NCBI GenBank assembly: GCA_027487315.1
Contig: JAIYDW010000021.1
Location: forward strand, 1 to 43,863
Direction of reading: 5' to 3'
Length of the DNA stretch: 43,863 nucleotides
Origin: Verrucomicrobiaceae bacterium
Lineage (GTDB): Bacteria > Verrucomicrobiota > Verrucomicrobiia > Verrucomicrobiales > Verrucomicrobiaceae
Shown here: piece after piece, positions 34,643 to 42,052 of the stretch
How the letters are laid out: every line of letters begins with the position of its first letter
How positions within the stretch are numbered: position 1 is the first letter of the stretch
Position numbers and translations under genes: made by a program
The notes under the pieces: generated by a model
Told to the model about the DNA's origin: nothing
What the model saw: only the letters and a program-made list of their open reading frames with translations
Databases searched by the model: none

Positions 34643-36535
34643 TTGCACTTCTCCAACCCCAGCGCCCTATACACCCTCCTCGCCCTCCCGGTCATCCTCC
34701 TGATCCACTTCCTCCAGGAGCGCTCCCGCCGTGTCCGCGTCAGCACCCTCTTCCTCCTCGAACACGCCGCCCCCATCAGCGTCGGCGGCGCCCGCATCGA
34801 ACGCCTGCGCAACTCCCTCCCTCTCTGGCTCCAACTCCTCGCCGCCCTCATCGTCACCTGGCTCCTCGCCGAACCCCGCTGGACCCGCCAAGACTCCCGC
34901 CAATCCATCGCCGTCGTCCTCGACGCCTCCGTCTCCATGTCCGCCTTCCAGGAAAATCTGGAAACCACCCTGTCCAAAGCCCTCGCCCCCTGGTCCCGCG
35001 CCGCCACCACCACCGACTGGCTCCTCATCCCCTCCGACACCCGCCTCCCCACCCTCTACAAAGGCACCGACCTCACCGCCCTTCTCAACGCCCTCAAAGC
35101 CTTCTCCCCCACCCAAGGCACTCACGATTCCACCAACGCACTCCTCCTCGCCCGCTCCCTCGTCAAAGCCACCGGCACCGTCCTCTTCATCACCGACCAT
35201 CGCCCCACCTCCCTCCCCTCCGACACCGGCCTCATCGCCCTCGGCACCCCCTTCCCCAACATCGGCTTCGCCGGCCTCACCACCACCACCACCGCCACCA
35301 CCACCACCACCTCCTCCTCCTCCTCCTCCTCCTCCTCCTCCTCCTCCTCGTCCTCGTCCCTACCTATCTCCAATCTCCCATCTCCCATCTCCGGCGGCGA
35401 AGCCGCCTATTCGGTTCTCGTCCGCAACCCCAGCCCCGAACCCCAAACCCGCGAATGGTGGACCGAACTCCCCCAGGCCCCACCCGGCTCCCAACTCACC
35501 GCCAAACAATCTCTCACCCTTGCCCCCGGCCAATCCCTCACCCTCTCCGGCACCTTCCCACCTAACTTAGATCAAGTCATCCTCAACCTAACACCCGACC
35601 GCTTCCCCCTCGACGACACCTTCCCCATCCGCCGCCCCCAACCCCGACGCCTCACCGCCGAAATCCACCTCCCCCCAGGCCCGACCCACCAACTCTTCAC
35701 CACCCTCCTCTCAGCCCTAGAAAACCTCGACCTCCCCTCACAACTCACCACTAACAACTCACCACTTACACCAGCCCCCCCAGACCTCCTCATCACCGAA
35801 CTCGGCGAATCCGTCCCCACCCACGCCATCCAGTTCACCTCCGCCGGCACCGGCAGCACCACCGCCCTCGACCCCGACCCCGTCGTCGCCGACAACCACC
35901 CCTTCACCCGCGACCTCGACTGGGCCTCCCTCCTCACACCCACCCCCGCCGACCTCACCCTCGCCGACACCGACCAACCCCTCCTCTGGAAAGGCCCCAA
36001 ACCCCTCGCCCTCCTCCGCCAGGACACCCAGGACGACGGCACCCGCACCCAGCGCCTCCTCCTCGCCTGGAACCCCGCCGACTCCTCCGCCGCCCGCAAC
36101 CCCGCCGTCCTCGTCCTCCTCCACCGCTTCACCGAACACCTCCGCCAACAAAAACGCGCCTTCCACGCCGACAACTTCGAAACCCACCAACCCCTCAACC
36201 TCCCCTCCCCCCCCAAATTCCCCCGCACCCTCACCTCGTCCTCGTCCTCGTCCTCCCCCATCTCCCATCTCCCATCTCCCATCTCCGGCGGCGCAGCCGC
36301 CCCCCCACTCCCCACCTTCTTCGACCTCCACGAAGGCGACACCCACCTCCTCTCCGCCGCCGCCCACTTCGGCGACACCCGCGAGTCCGACTTCACCAAA
36401 TCCGAAACCCTCGACGAAACCACCGCCCTCCGCCGCCAAACCACCCTCAAACAAACCGAAGCCGACCCCCTCACCCCCCTCTACCTCCTAGCCCTCATCT
36501 CCCTCCTCCTCCTCTCCTGGACCCGCACCCCCTGA
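34643..36535 (+). CDS. BatA/VWA-domain membrane protein with repeat-derived linkers
   Basis: The 630-residue protein starts at TTG 34643, the only start that keeps the BatA N-terminal region (HFSNPSALYTLLALPVILLIHFL). Two transmembrane helices lie at about 10-25 and 60-76. A VWA domain follows with the metal-site motif DASVS (94-98), and a C-terminal helix (YLLALISLLLLSW) ends the protein. Two low-complexity linkers at about 213-254 and 531-553 consist of Ser/Thr runs plus a heptamer repeat plus a hairpin that encodes GGEAA or GGAAA. VWA/BatA proteins often work with MoxR-type ATPases or in surface complexes; the partner here is the next gene. Confidence 0.82.
   Translation: MHFSNPSALYTLLALPVILLIHFLQERSRRVRVSTLFLLEHAAPISVGGARIERLRNSLPLWLQLLAALIVTWLLAEPRWTRQDSRQSIAVVLDASVSMSAFQENLETTLSKALAPWSRAATTTDWLLIPSDTRLPTLYKGTDLTALLNALKAFSPTQGTHDSTNALLLARSLVKATGTVLFITDHRPTSLPSDTGLIALGTPFPNIGFAGLTTTTTATTTTTSSSSSSSSSSSSSSSSLPISNLPSPISGGEAAYSVLVRNPSPEPQTREWWTELPQAPPGSQLTAKQSLTLAPGQSLTLSGTFPPNLDQVILNLTPDRFPLDDTFPIRRPQPRRLTAEIHLPPGPTHQLFTTLLSALENLDLPSQLTTNNSPLTPAPPDLLITELGESVPTHAIQFTSAGTGSTTALDPDPVVADNHPFTRDLDWASLLTPTPADLTLADTDQPLLWKGPKPLALLRQDTQDDGTRTQRLLLAWNPADSSAARNPAVLVLLHRFTEHLRQQKRAFHADNFETHQPLNLPSPPKFPRTLTSSSSSSSPISHLPSPISGGAAAPPLPTFFDLHEGDTHLLSAAAHFGDTRESDFTKSETLDETTALRRQTTLKQTEADPLTPLYLLALISLLLLSWTRTP
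35278..35358. repeat. microsatellite (CAC/ACC then TCC/TCG triplets) in the BatA/VWA gene
   Basis: About 80 bp of near-perfect triplet repeat encodes a run of Thr followed by about 18 Ser. Length changes here would add or remove residues without breaking the frame. Confidence 0.9.
35365..35407. repeat. heptamer (CATCTCC) block plus GC hairpin, copy 1
   Basis: Four 7-bp units (35365-35392) are followed directly by a hairpin with arms GGCGGC / GCCGCC around GAA (35393-35407). They are translated as PISNLPSPISGGEAA. Confidence 0.85.
35741..35768. repeat. heptamer repeat (CAACTCA/CCACTAA) in the BatA/VWA gene
   Basis: Four 7-bp units (CAACTCA, CCACTAA, CAACTCA, CCACTTA) are translated as QLTTNNSPLT. 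They lie between two predicted domains. Confidence 0.75.
36235..36301. repeat. CCTCGT hexamers, heptamer (CCCATCT) block and GC hairpin, copy 2
   Basis: TCGTCC-type hexamers are followed by four exact CCCATCT units (36257-36284) and a hairpin with arms GGCGGC / GCCGCC around GCA (36287-36301). Same module order as 35311-35407 in the same gene. Confidence 0.85.
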
Positions 36536-36581
36536 GCCCTCCCTTCCTAAATTCTTCTGTCCCCATTCTCCTGTCGAACCC

Positions 36582-36709
36582 ATCCCGTTAATCCCGAAAT
36601 CCTGTCAATCCTGTCTCAAAAAGCCCTCCCCTACCCTTCAAATTCACTCCCTTCATCACCCAATAAAAAATCCCGTTAATCCCCCAAAAATCCCGTCAAT
36701 CCTGTCCAA
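36582..36709. repeat. two nonamer-type repeat blocks before the large VWA gene
   Basis: Block 1 (36582-36616) and block 2 (36670-36709) contain GTTAATCCC and GTCAATCCT units. The second ends with TCCTGTCC only a few bases before the ATG at 36712. The whole 176-bp gap between the two VWA genes is repeat-like, with no recognisable ribosome-binding site. Confidence 0.78.
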
Positions 36710-36711
36710 AA

Positions 36712-39255
36712 ATGCGCCTAGCCTCCCCAGAATGGTTCCTCCTCCTCCCCGCCCTCCTCGCCGTCGGCTGGTTCTGGCCGCGCCTCCAACTCCACCGCCC
36801 CCTCCGCGCCCTCGCCCTCCTCCTCCTCGTCTTCCTCGCCACCCAACCCCAAACCCGCCGCTTCTCCGACGGCCTCGACCTCTGGGTCCTCGTTGACCAG
36901 TCCGACTCCGCCCGCGAACTCCTCGCCCCCAAACTCCCCGAGTGGGAAACCCTCCTTACCCGCTCCAAAGCCGCCGACGACCGCCTCCGCTTCATCGACT
37001 TCGCCACCGAAGCCGTCCCCCGCGGCGCCCAGATCCGCTCCGGCGCCGATGGCCAAAAATACGCCGGCCCCACCCACTCCACCCGCCTCAATAGCGCCAC
37101 CTTACTGACCCTCTCCCAGCTCGACCCCAATCGCGCCTCCCGCCTCCTCGTCCTCACCGACGGCGCCTCCACCGAACCCCTCGACGGCCTCGCCGACCGC
37201 CTCATCGCCCAGGACGTCCCCCTCGACTACCGCCTCGCCGTCCGCGAAGGCGCAGGCGACTGGCGCATCGCCGACCTCATCGTCCCCCGCCGCGTCCAGC
37301 TCCAACAAGCCTTCCTCATCGAAGCCGTGATCATGGGAGATCGCGACGGCCCCATCACCGTCGAAATCCTCCGCGACGATCAAACCCTCGCCACCCAGCA
37401 AATCGACATCCTCGACGGCATCGGCCGCCTCCGCCTCTCCACCCGCCTCACCCAGCCCGGAGCCGCCCGCTACACCGCCCGCTTGCAGCACCCGCAGGAC
37501 ACCCTCACCGGCAACAACACCGCCTCCCAGTGGGTCGAAGTCCAGTCCGGCCCCCGCATCCTCCTCTTCACCAACTACGAATCCGATCCCCTCGCCACCG
37601 CCCTCGCCGCCCAGGGCTTCACCGTCGAAACCCGCACCGACACCGCCCAGGCCACCATCGGCGACCTCACCGGCACCAAAGTCGTCCTCCTCAACAACGT
37701 CCCCGCCTATCGCCTCCCCACCCCCTTCCTCCGCGCCCTCGACTTCTTCGTGAATCAGCAGGGCGGCGGCCTCGCCATGATCGGCGGCAAATACGCCTTC
37801 GCCTCCGGCGGCTACTTCGGCTCCCCCGTCGAACCCCTCCTCCCCGTCTCCATGGAACTCAAACAAGAGCACCGCAAACTCGTCACCGCCCTCGCCATCG
37901 TCATGGACCGCTCAGGCTCCATGGCCGCCACCGTCCCCGGCTCCGGACGCCAGAAAATGGAACTCGCCAATGAAGGCGCCGGCCGTGCCATCCAGCTCCT
38001 CGGCGACTCCGACTTCATCACCGTCTCCGTCGTCGACAGTGAAGCCCACCCCATCTCTCCCCTCGTCGCCGTTGGCCCCAACCGGGGCCAACTCGAAGAC
38101 GTCGTCCGCCGCCAACAATCCGCCGGTGGCGGCATCTTCGTTTACAACGGCCTCAAAGCCGCCTGGGACGAACTCAAAAAAGCCAATGTCGGCCAGCGTC
38201 ACATCATCCTCTTCTCCGACGCCGCCGACTCCGAGCAACCCGACGATTATGTGAATCTCCTCGCCGAAATGACCGCGCAAAAAGCCACCGTATCCGTCAT
38301 CGGCCTCGGCACCGAAAGCGACCCCGACGCCGACTTCCTCAAAGACATCGCCAAACGCGGCAACGGCCGCATCTTCTTCAACCAGGACGCCAACGAACTC
38401 CCCGCCCTCTTCGCCCAGGAAACCGTCGCCGTCGCCCGCTCCACCTTCATCGAAGAGCCCGTCCCCGTCAAAGGCACCCCCGGCTGGTTGGAAATGGCCG
38501 CCGGCACCCTCGACTGGCTCCCACAAGTGGACGGCTACAACCTCAGCTACCTCCGCCCCGGCGCCTCCCAGGCCCTCATCTCCGGCGACGACTACGCCGC
38601 CCCCATGCTCGCCTTCTGGCAGCGCGGCGCAGGCCGCACCGCCACCCTATCCTTCCCCCTCGGTGGCGACTTCTCCGCCAAGACCCGCGCCTGGCCCGGC
38701 TACGGCGGCTTCGTCCGCAGCCTCACCCGCTGGCTCATGGGCGAGTCCATCCCCCCCGGCCTCGGCCTCCGCACCACCCTCGACGGCACCCGCCTGAAAG
38801 CCGACCTCTTCTACGACGACACCTGGACCCAAAAAATCGCTGAGCAGGGCCCCCAACTTCTCCTCACCACCAACGAAGACACCACCACCCACACCATCCC
38901 CTGGTTAAAGCTCGCCCCCGGTCACTTCCAAGCCAGCCTCGACCTCGAAGACGCCACCCTCGTCCGCGGCGCCGTCCGCATCGGCAATAATGCCCTCCCC
39001 TTCGGCCCCCTCAACATCATCACCAACCCCGAGTGGACCTTCGACCGCACCCGCCTCACCGACCTCGCCACCACCGCCGCCCGCAGCGGCGGCAGCGAGC
39101 GCCTCGACCTCTCCGACATCTGGCGCGCCCCCCGCCCCCCCGCCTGGTCCCCCTTAACTCGCCCCCTCCTCATCACCTTCCTCCTCATCCTCCTCCTAGA
39201 AGCCTACCAAACCCGCACCGGCTGGCCCCAAAGTACCCGTCATCGCTCCGCGTGA
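36712..39255 (+). CDS. large VWA-domain membrane protein with GATase-like domain
   Basis: The 847-residue protein has two N-terminal transmembrane helices (about 8-20 and 28-44). A first degenerate VWA-like domain follows (LWVLVDQSDSA near residue 60). A glutamine-amidotransferase-like fold spans about 275-385 (ILLFTNYESDPLATALAAQG to GGGLAMIGGKYAF). A true VWA domain follows with the metal-site motif DRSGS at 399-403. A C-terminal helix (PLLITFLLILLLEA) ends near the stop. This architecture is common next to BatA-like genes in Verrucomicrobia and Planctomycetes. Function unknown. The last codons (TRHRSA) come from a repeat found again at 39914-39943. Confidence 0.84.
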   Translation: MRLASPEWFLLLPALLAVGWFWPRLQLHRPLRALALLLLVFLATQPQTRRFSDGLDLWVLVDQSDSARELLAPKLPEWETLLTRSKAADDRLRFIDFATEAVPRGAQIRSGADGQKYAGPTHSTRLNSATLLTLSQLDPNRASRLLVLTDGASTEPLDGLADRLIAQDVPLDYRLAVREGAGDWRIADLIVPRRVQLQQAFLIEAVIMGDRDGPITVEILRDDQTLATQQIDILDGIGRLRLSTRLTQPGAARYTARLQHPQDTLTGNNTASQWVEVQSGPRILLFTNYESDPLATALAAQGFTVETRTDTAQATIGDLTGTKVVLLNNVPAYRLPTPFLRALDFFVNQQGGGLAMIGGKYAFASGGYFGSPVEPLLPVSMELKQEHRKLVTALAIVMDRSGSMAATVPGSGRQKMELANEGAGRAIQLLGDSDFITVSVVDSEAHPISPLVAVGPNRGQLEDVVRRQQSAGGGIFVYNGLKAAWDELKKANVGQRHIILFSDAADSEQPDDYVNLLAEMTAQKATVSVIGLGTESDPDADFLKDIAKRGNGRIFFNQDANELPALFAQETVAVARSTFIEEPVPVKGTPGWLEMAAGTLDWLPQVDGYNLSYLRPGASQALISGDDYAAPMLAFWQRGAGRTATLSFPLGGDFSAKTRAWPGYGGFVRSLTRWLMGESIPPGLGLRTTLDGTRLKADLFYDDTWTQKIAEQGPQLLLTTNEDTTTHTIPWLKLAPGHFQASLDLEDATLVRGAVRIGNNALPFGPLNIITNPEWTFDRTRLTDLATTAARSGGSERLDLSDIWRAPRPPAWSPLTRPLLITFLLILLLEAYQTRTGWPQSTRHRSA

Positions 39256-39262
39256 CGCCTCC
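39233..39262. repeat. palindromic element, family C, copy 1
   Basis: A 30-bp sequence containing CGTCATCGCTCCGCGTGACG (imperfect hairpin: CGTCA/TGACG and CGC/GCG arms) spans the stop codon of the large VWA gene. It is identical to 39914-39943. Confidence 0.8.
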
Positions 39263-39270
39263 CCATCCCG

Positions 39271-39813
39271 ATGAAGCCCCCAAAAGAATTCAAATGGCTC
39301 ATTGTCTCGCTCGTCGTCCTTGGACTGGCCTACATATACCCGATCTTTTTTGCATGGTCTGGTCTTTGCTGTTGGACAGAAGAAATAGGCTTGAATACCG
39401 GACGAAAGCGCAGCCGCAGCTACCTCTTTTGGACTCGCATCTCCGAGACTGAGTCACCAACTTGGTTAAGCAGTATGCTAAATACACACCCTTCCTCGCC
39501 CGAAGATCGCTGGAAACTAGTCAATACCACGTCACCCGGGGTTTCGTTTTCACCTCAATACTATTACCACCGTGCCTTGTCCCAAATTAGAGAATTGGAA
39601 ATGTGCTGCGAGCGACTGAACCTCTCTCCAAACGCAAGACTCCTGCTTGCAGAAGCCTTGATCAACCACTGGCGTCGAGATGGAGATTATCAAGATGCCG
39701 ATAGTCTCATCCTTCGACCACTGAGGAAGTTGAAGGGGACTGACAAACATGGCAATTCCGTATCTGACCTCGCAGTAAAACAGATAGTTGGTAGCATCTC
39801 AGAGTTGCCTTAG
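39271..39813 (+). CDS. hypothetical membrane-anchored protein, low GC
   Basis: The 180-residue protein has an N-terminal transmembrane helix (WLIVSLVVLGLAYIYPIFFAW), a short Cys-Cys pair, and a mostly polar C-terminal part with a helical stretch (RELEMCCERLNLSPNARLLLAEAL). No family is recognised. Base composition is close to 50% GC, clearly lower than the ~68% of the VWA gene before it, suggesting transfer. It is bracketed by two copies of the family C repeat and by two versions of the VWA gene tail. Confidence 0.6.
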   Translation: MKPPKEFKWLIVSLVVLGLAYIYPIFFAWSGLCCWTEEIGLNTGRKRSRSYLFWTRISETESPTWLSSMLNTHPSSPEDRWKLVNTTSPGVSFSPQYYYHRALSQIRELEMCCERLNLSPNARLLLAEALINHWRRDGDYQDADSLILRPLRKLKGTDKHGNSVSDLAVKQIVGSISELP

Positions 39814-39830
39814 AACCCAATTCACGCCGC

Positions 39831-39936
39831 CTCTTAACGTCCCCCGCCTGCCCCCTACTGATCGCCTTCCTCCTCATCGAAGCCCTCCAAACCCAAACCG
39901 CACGCCCTCCCAAAGGTACCCGTCATCGCTCCGCGT
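39831..39936 (+). pseudogene. remnant of a VWA protein C-terminus
   Basis: Read in one frame this stretch encodes PLLIAFLLIEALQTQT...GTRHRSA and a stop. It closely parallels the C-terminus of the 36712-39255 protein (PLLITFLLILLLEAYQTRT...STRHRSA and stop). There is no open frame upstream, because it is preceded by the 39271-39813 gene. It is either a duplicated tail left by an insertion or the last trace of a deleted paralogue. Confidence 0.65.
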
Positions 39937-39943
39937 GACGCCT
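39914..39943. repeat. palindromic element, family C, copy 2
   Basis: This is a 30-bp exact copy of 39233-39262. It again spans the stop codon of a VWA-tail-like frame. Confidence 0.8.
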
Positions 39944-39964
39944 CCTCAGAGTATTGCAAGATCA

Positions 39965-40372
39965 CTAGACACCCGCATCCTTGATCAGGATCATGGAATC
40001 CTCCACAATGACCTGACATCTCCCCTCAATGGCGATCACAGTCAGCAGCTCGAGTGCCGTCACTTCAGTTTCATATTCAAACGAAACGGTTCTTTCATGG
40101 ATGTCGTCGTCAACCGCGACTCGCACCCTCTTACTGGGGTCATCTCGTTGCATTTGGCCAAAAACCGGACCTTCCAATACCTCCGCCAATTCCTTCAATC
40201 TCCAAGATTGACCTTGAGCTGAAGGCACCTTCACAAGCGGAAGCCAAATCGCAGCAGATGCAGATTTGATTAGGACACCAACCTCCAGTCCATGACTTGG
40301 GATTGCCATTTGACGTCCACCACAGCCCGTTAAAAGAGCGGTCAATAACAGCGCGTAGATTCGTTTCTTCAT
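39965..40372 (-). CDS. lipoprotein with STN/secretin-like segment
   Basis: The ATG at 40372 gives a 135-residue protein with a lipoprotein signal (MKKRIYALLLTALLTGCGG, Cys17). The C-terminal half (VSFEYETEVTALELLTVIA and CQVIVEDSMILI) has the beta-alpha-beta rhythm of the short N-terminal domain of secretins and TonB receptors (STN). It may be a periplasmic adaptor, but the call rests on pattern only. An open frame upstream is ignored because it would bury the signal peptide. GC is lower than the genome core. Confidence 0.6.
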   Translation of the reverse strand: MKKRIYALLLTALLTGCGGRQMAIPSHGLEVGVLIKSASAAIWLPLVKVPSAQGQSWRLKELAEVLEGPVFGQMQRDDPSKRVRVAVDDDIHERTVSFEYETEVTALELLTVIAIEGRCQVIVEDSMILIKDAGV

Positions 40373-40485
40373 AACTGCATAAAACAGCCTATCCGAACAG
40401 AGCGTCACACCATCCACTCCAACAAGCAACCCCTCACCCCAAAGCGCCCGTTGAATTCCCTCGCTCTTTACCACACGCTCCCTCC

Positions 40486-40731
40486 ATGCAAATCACCTTC
40501 GAACTCACCCCCTGCGAAGAAAGTGGCGGCTACATCGCCCGGTGGGACGACCCCGCAGGCGGCGGCATCTGCACCCAGGGAGATAGCTTTGCAGACTTGG
40601 ATGACATGGTGCGCGACGCCGTGGCAGGATACTTCGCCGATCGAGAAAAACCCGCCAGCATCCGCCTCCGCCACTCTCCACCATCCGTGCTTCTTGACGA
40701 ACCATCACACCGACCCCACCTTTCTCCATGA
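40486..40731 (+). CDS. HicB-like antitoxin-family protein
   Basis: The 81-residue protein has the partial RNase-H-like HicB fold: beta strand start ITFELTPCEESGGYIARW, then CTQGDSFADLDDMVRDAVAGYF, the typical strand-helix pattern. No HicA toxin is adjacent. Its stop overlaps the start of the next gene (ATGA at 40728-40731), so it is translationally coupled to a VapB-like antitoxin. Confidence 0.7.
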   Translation: MQITFELTPCEESGGYIARWDDPAGGGICTQGDSFADLDDMVRDAVAGYFADREKPASIRLRHSPPSVLLDEPSHRPHLSP

Positions 40732-40961
40732 GAACCACGCTCACCCTAGATGACGACGTACTCGCCACGGCGCGCTCGCTGGCTGCTCAGGGTTCAGTTC
40801 CGCTCGGTACCGTCATATCAGACCTCGCTCGCCGCGGTCTTCACCCCACCCCTCCGAAACCCGCCTCAACCCGAAACGGCATTCCGCTTTTCCCCGTCCG
40901 AGCTAACGCGGGAACAGTCACCCCGGACATCGTGAAGTCCCTGGCAGAGGAGGTTGATTGA
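40728..40961 (+). CDS. VapB-like antitoxin
   Basis: The 77-residue protein has an N-terminal ribbon-helix-helix type start (MRTTLTLDDDVLATARSLAA), which binds operator DNA, and a C-terminal tail that would wrap the toxin. It starts within the stop of the HicB-like gene and ends overlapping the TTG start of the PIN toxin gene (TTGA at 40958-40961). Operator sites were not identified. Confidence 0.78.
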   Translation: MRTTLTLDDDVLATARSLAAQGSVPLGTVISDLARRGLHPTPPKPASTRNGIPLFPVRANAGTVTPDIVKSLAEEVD

Positions 40962-41395
40962 ACCGCTACCTCCTTGATCTCAACACGCTGCTGGCCCTCC
41001 TTGACCCGCAGCACATTCACCATGACGCCGCCCATCATTGGGTTGAGACGACCCCTAGCCTCCGCTTCCTCACCTGCCCGCTCGTGCAAAACGGCGTCAT
41101 TCGCGTGGCCAGCCAAAAGGCTTATCCCAACAGCCTCGGTAATGCCGCAGTCGTTCATGCCATCCTCTCCACCTTCTGTGCCGATCCCAGACACGAATTC
41201 TGTCCTGATGACATTTCTCTCCTAGCCCCAGCTCATTTAGCAAATCCAGCACAACTCACCCCATCTCGGGTGACGGATCTTTACCTTCTCGCATTGGCAA
41301 AACACCATGGTGCTAGCCTCGCCACCTTTGACCGCAGGATCCCCGCCGCCGCCATTCCCAATGGCGATGCGCACCTCAATATCATTGAGGCCTAA
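40958..41395 (+). CDS. VapC-family PIN-domain toxin
   Basis: The 145-residue PIN-domain protein is a predicted Mg-dependent ribonuclease toxin neutralised by the preceding VapB. Acidic PIN residues are visible in YLLDLNTLLALLD near the N-terminus, VTDLYLLALAKHHG in the middle, and ATFDRRI near the C-terminus. The start is TTG at 40958, overlapping the vapB stop. VapC proteins usually cleave initiator tRNA or rRNA; the target here is unknown. Confidence 0.82.
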   Translation: MNRYLLDLNTLLALLDPQHIHHDAAHHWVETTPSLRFLTCPLVQNGVIRVASQKAYPNSLGNAAVVHAILSTFCADPRHEFCPDDISLLAPAHLANPAQLTPSRVTDLYLLALAKHHGASLATFDRRIPAAAIPNGDAHLNIIEA

Positions 41396-41542
41396 TCGAC
41401 GGGCTTTCACAGCCAAGACATCGTGCGGCCGTAACGCATTACCCGCCCATCATTGCCACCGCCACAGTTCCGCTTCGCGCGAATTGACCCCCAAATCAAT
41501 TCCCCCTTCCCCAACAAATCGAAATCGATTACCATTCGACCC

Positions 41543-41989
41543 ATGACCCTCTCCGATTTAAACCCGGACGCCCTCGCGGAACTCGAAGCCAAACTCACCC
41601 GCGACCTCGAAATGGTCCGCCGCGTCCGCGCCCTCCTTTTGGAACATCAGTCCGCGCACCTGATCCCCCCAGCGGCTCCCCCTCCTCCAGCCGCACCAGC
41701 AACCCCACCTCTCCCCGCATCCCCGCCTATCCCCATCCGACCCATCAACGAAATTCTCCTCGAAGCCCTGCCCACCATGCCCGAACAAGGGTTCTTCATC
41801 GAAGACCTCAAGCGCGCCTGCAAAACACCCGGCCGTAGCCTCCCAGATTCCGACACCGTGAAAGCCTTCCTCAGGCAGGGCGTGCGAAAAGGCCTCGTCA
41901 TCGTCGCAGACATCCGCTCGGGCCGCCGCGGAAGCCTCTACAAACACACCCTTCCCCGCCCCACTCCCCCGGAAACCCCGCCCGCTTAA
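41543..41989 (+). CDS. hypothetical protein with coiled coil and possible winged-helix domain
   Basis: The ATG at 41543 gives 148 residues: a charged helix (ALAELEAKLTRDLEMVRRVRALLLEHQ), a Pro/Ala-rich linker, and a compact domain (NEILLEALPTMP, IEDLKRAC, DTVKAFLRQGVRKGLVIVA, RGSLYKHT) with the helix and wing pattern of a winged-helix DNA-binding module. It has no signal peptide. ATCGATTACC at 41524-41533, just before the start, matches the repeat array 64 bp downstream of the stop, so it may bind that motif. Function inferred, not recognised. Confidence 0.55.
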   Translation: MTLSDLNPDALAELEAKLTRDLEMVRRVRALLLEHQSAHLIPPAAPPPPAAPATPPLPASPPIPIRPINEILLEALPTMPEQGFFIEDLKRACKTPGRSLPDSDTVKAFLRQGVRKGLVIVADIRSGRRGSLYKHTLPRPTPPETPPA

Positions 41990-42052
41990 TTCAATAGGTC
42001 ACACAGACCCATGCCTTTCCTCGGCCATTCCGCCCAAAAAACGGCCAAGGGT

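Noticed and set aside
35278-35358. Phase-variable on/off switch
   Set aside because: The unit is 3 bp, so slippage cannot change the reading frame. Only linker length can vary.
39788-40222. 144-residue plus-strand frame overlapping the VWA-tail remnant and the STN-like lipoprotein
   Set aside because: It joins repeat sequence with the antisense of a better-supported lipoprotein gene and shows no domain pattern.
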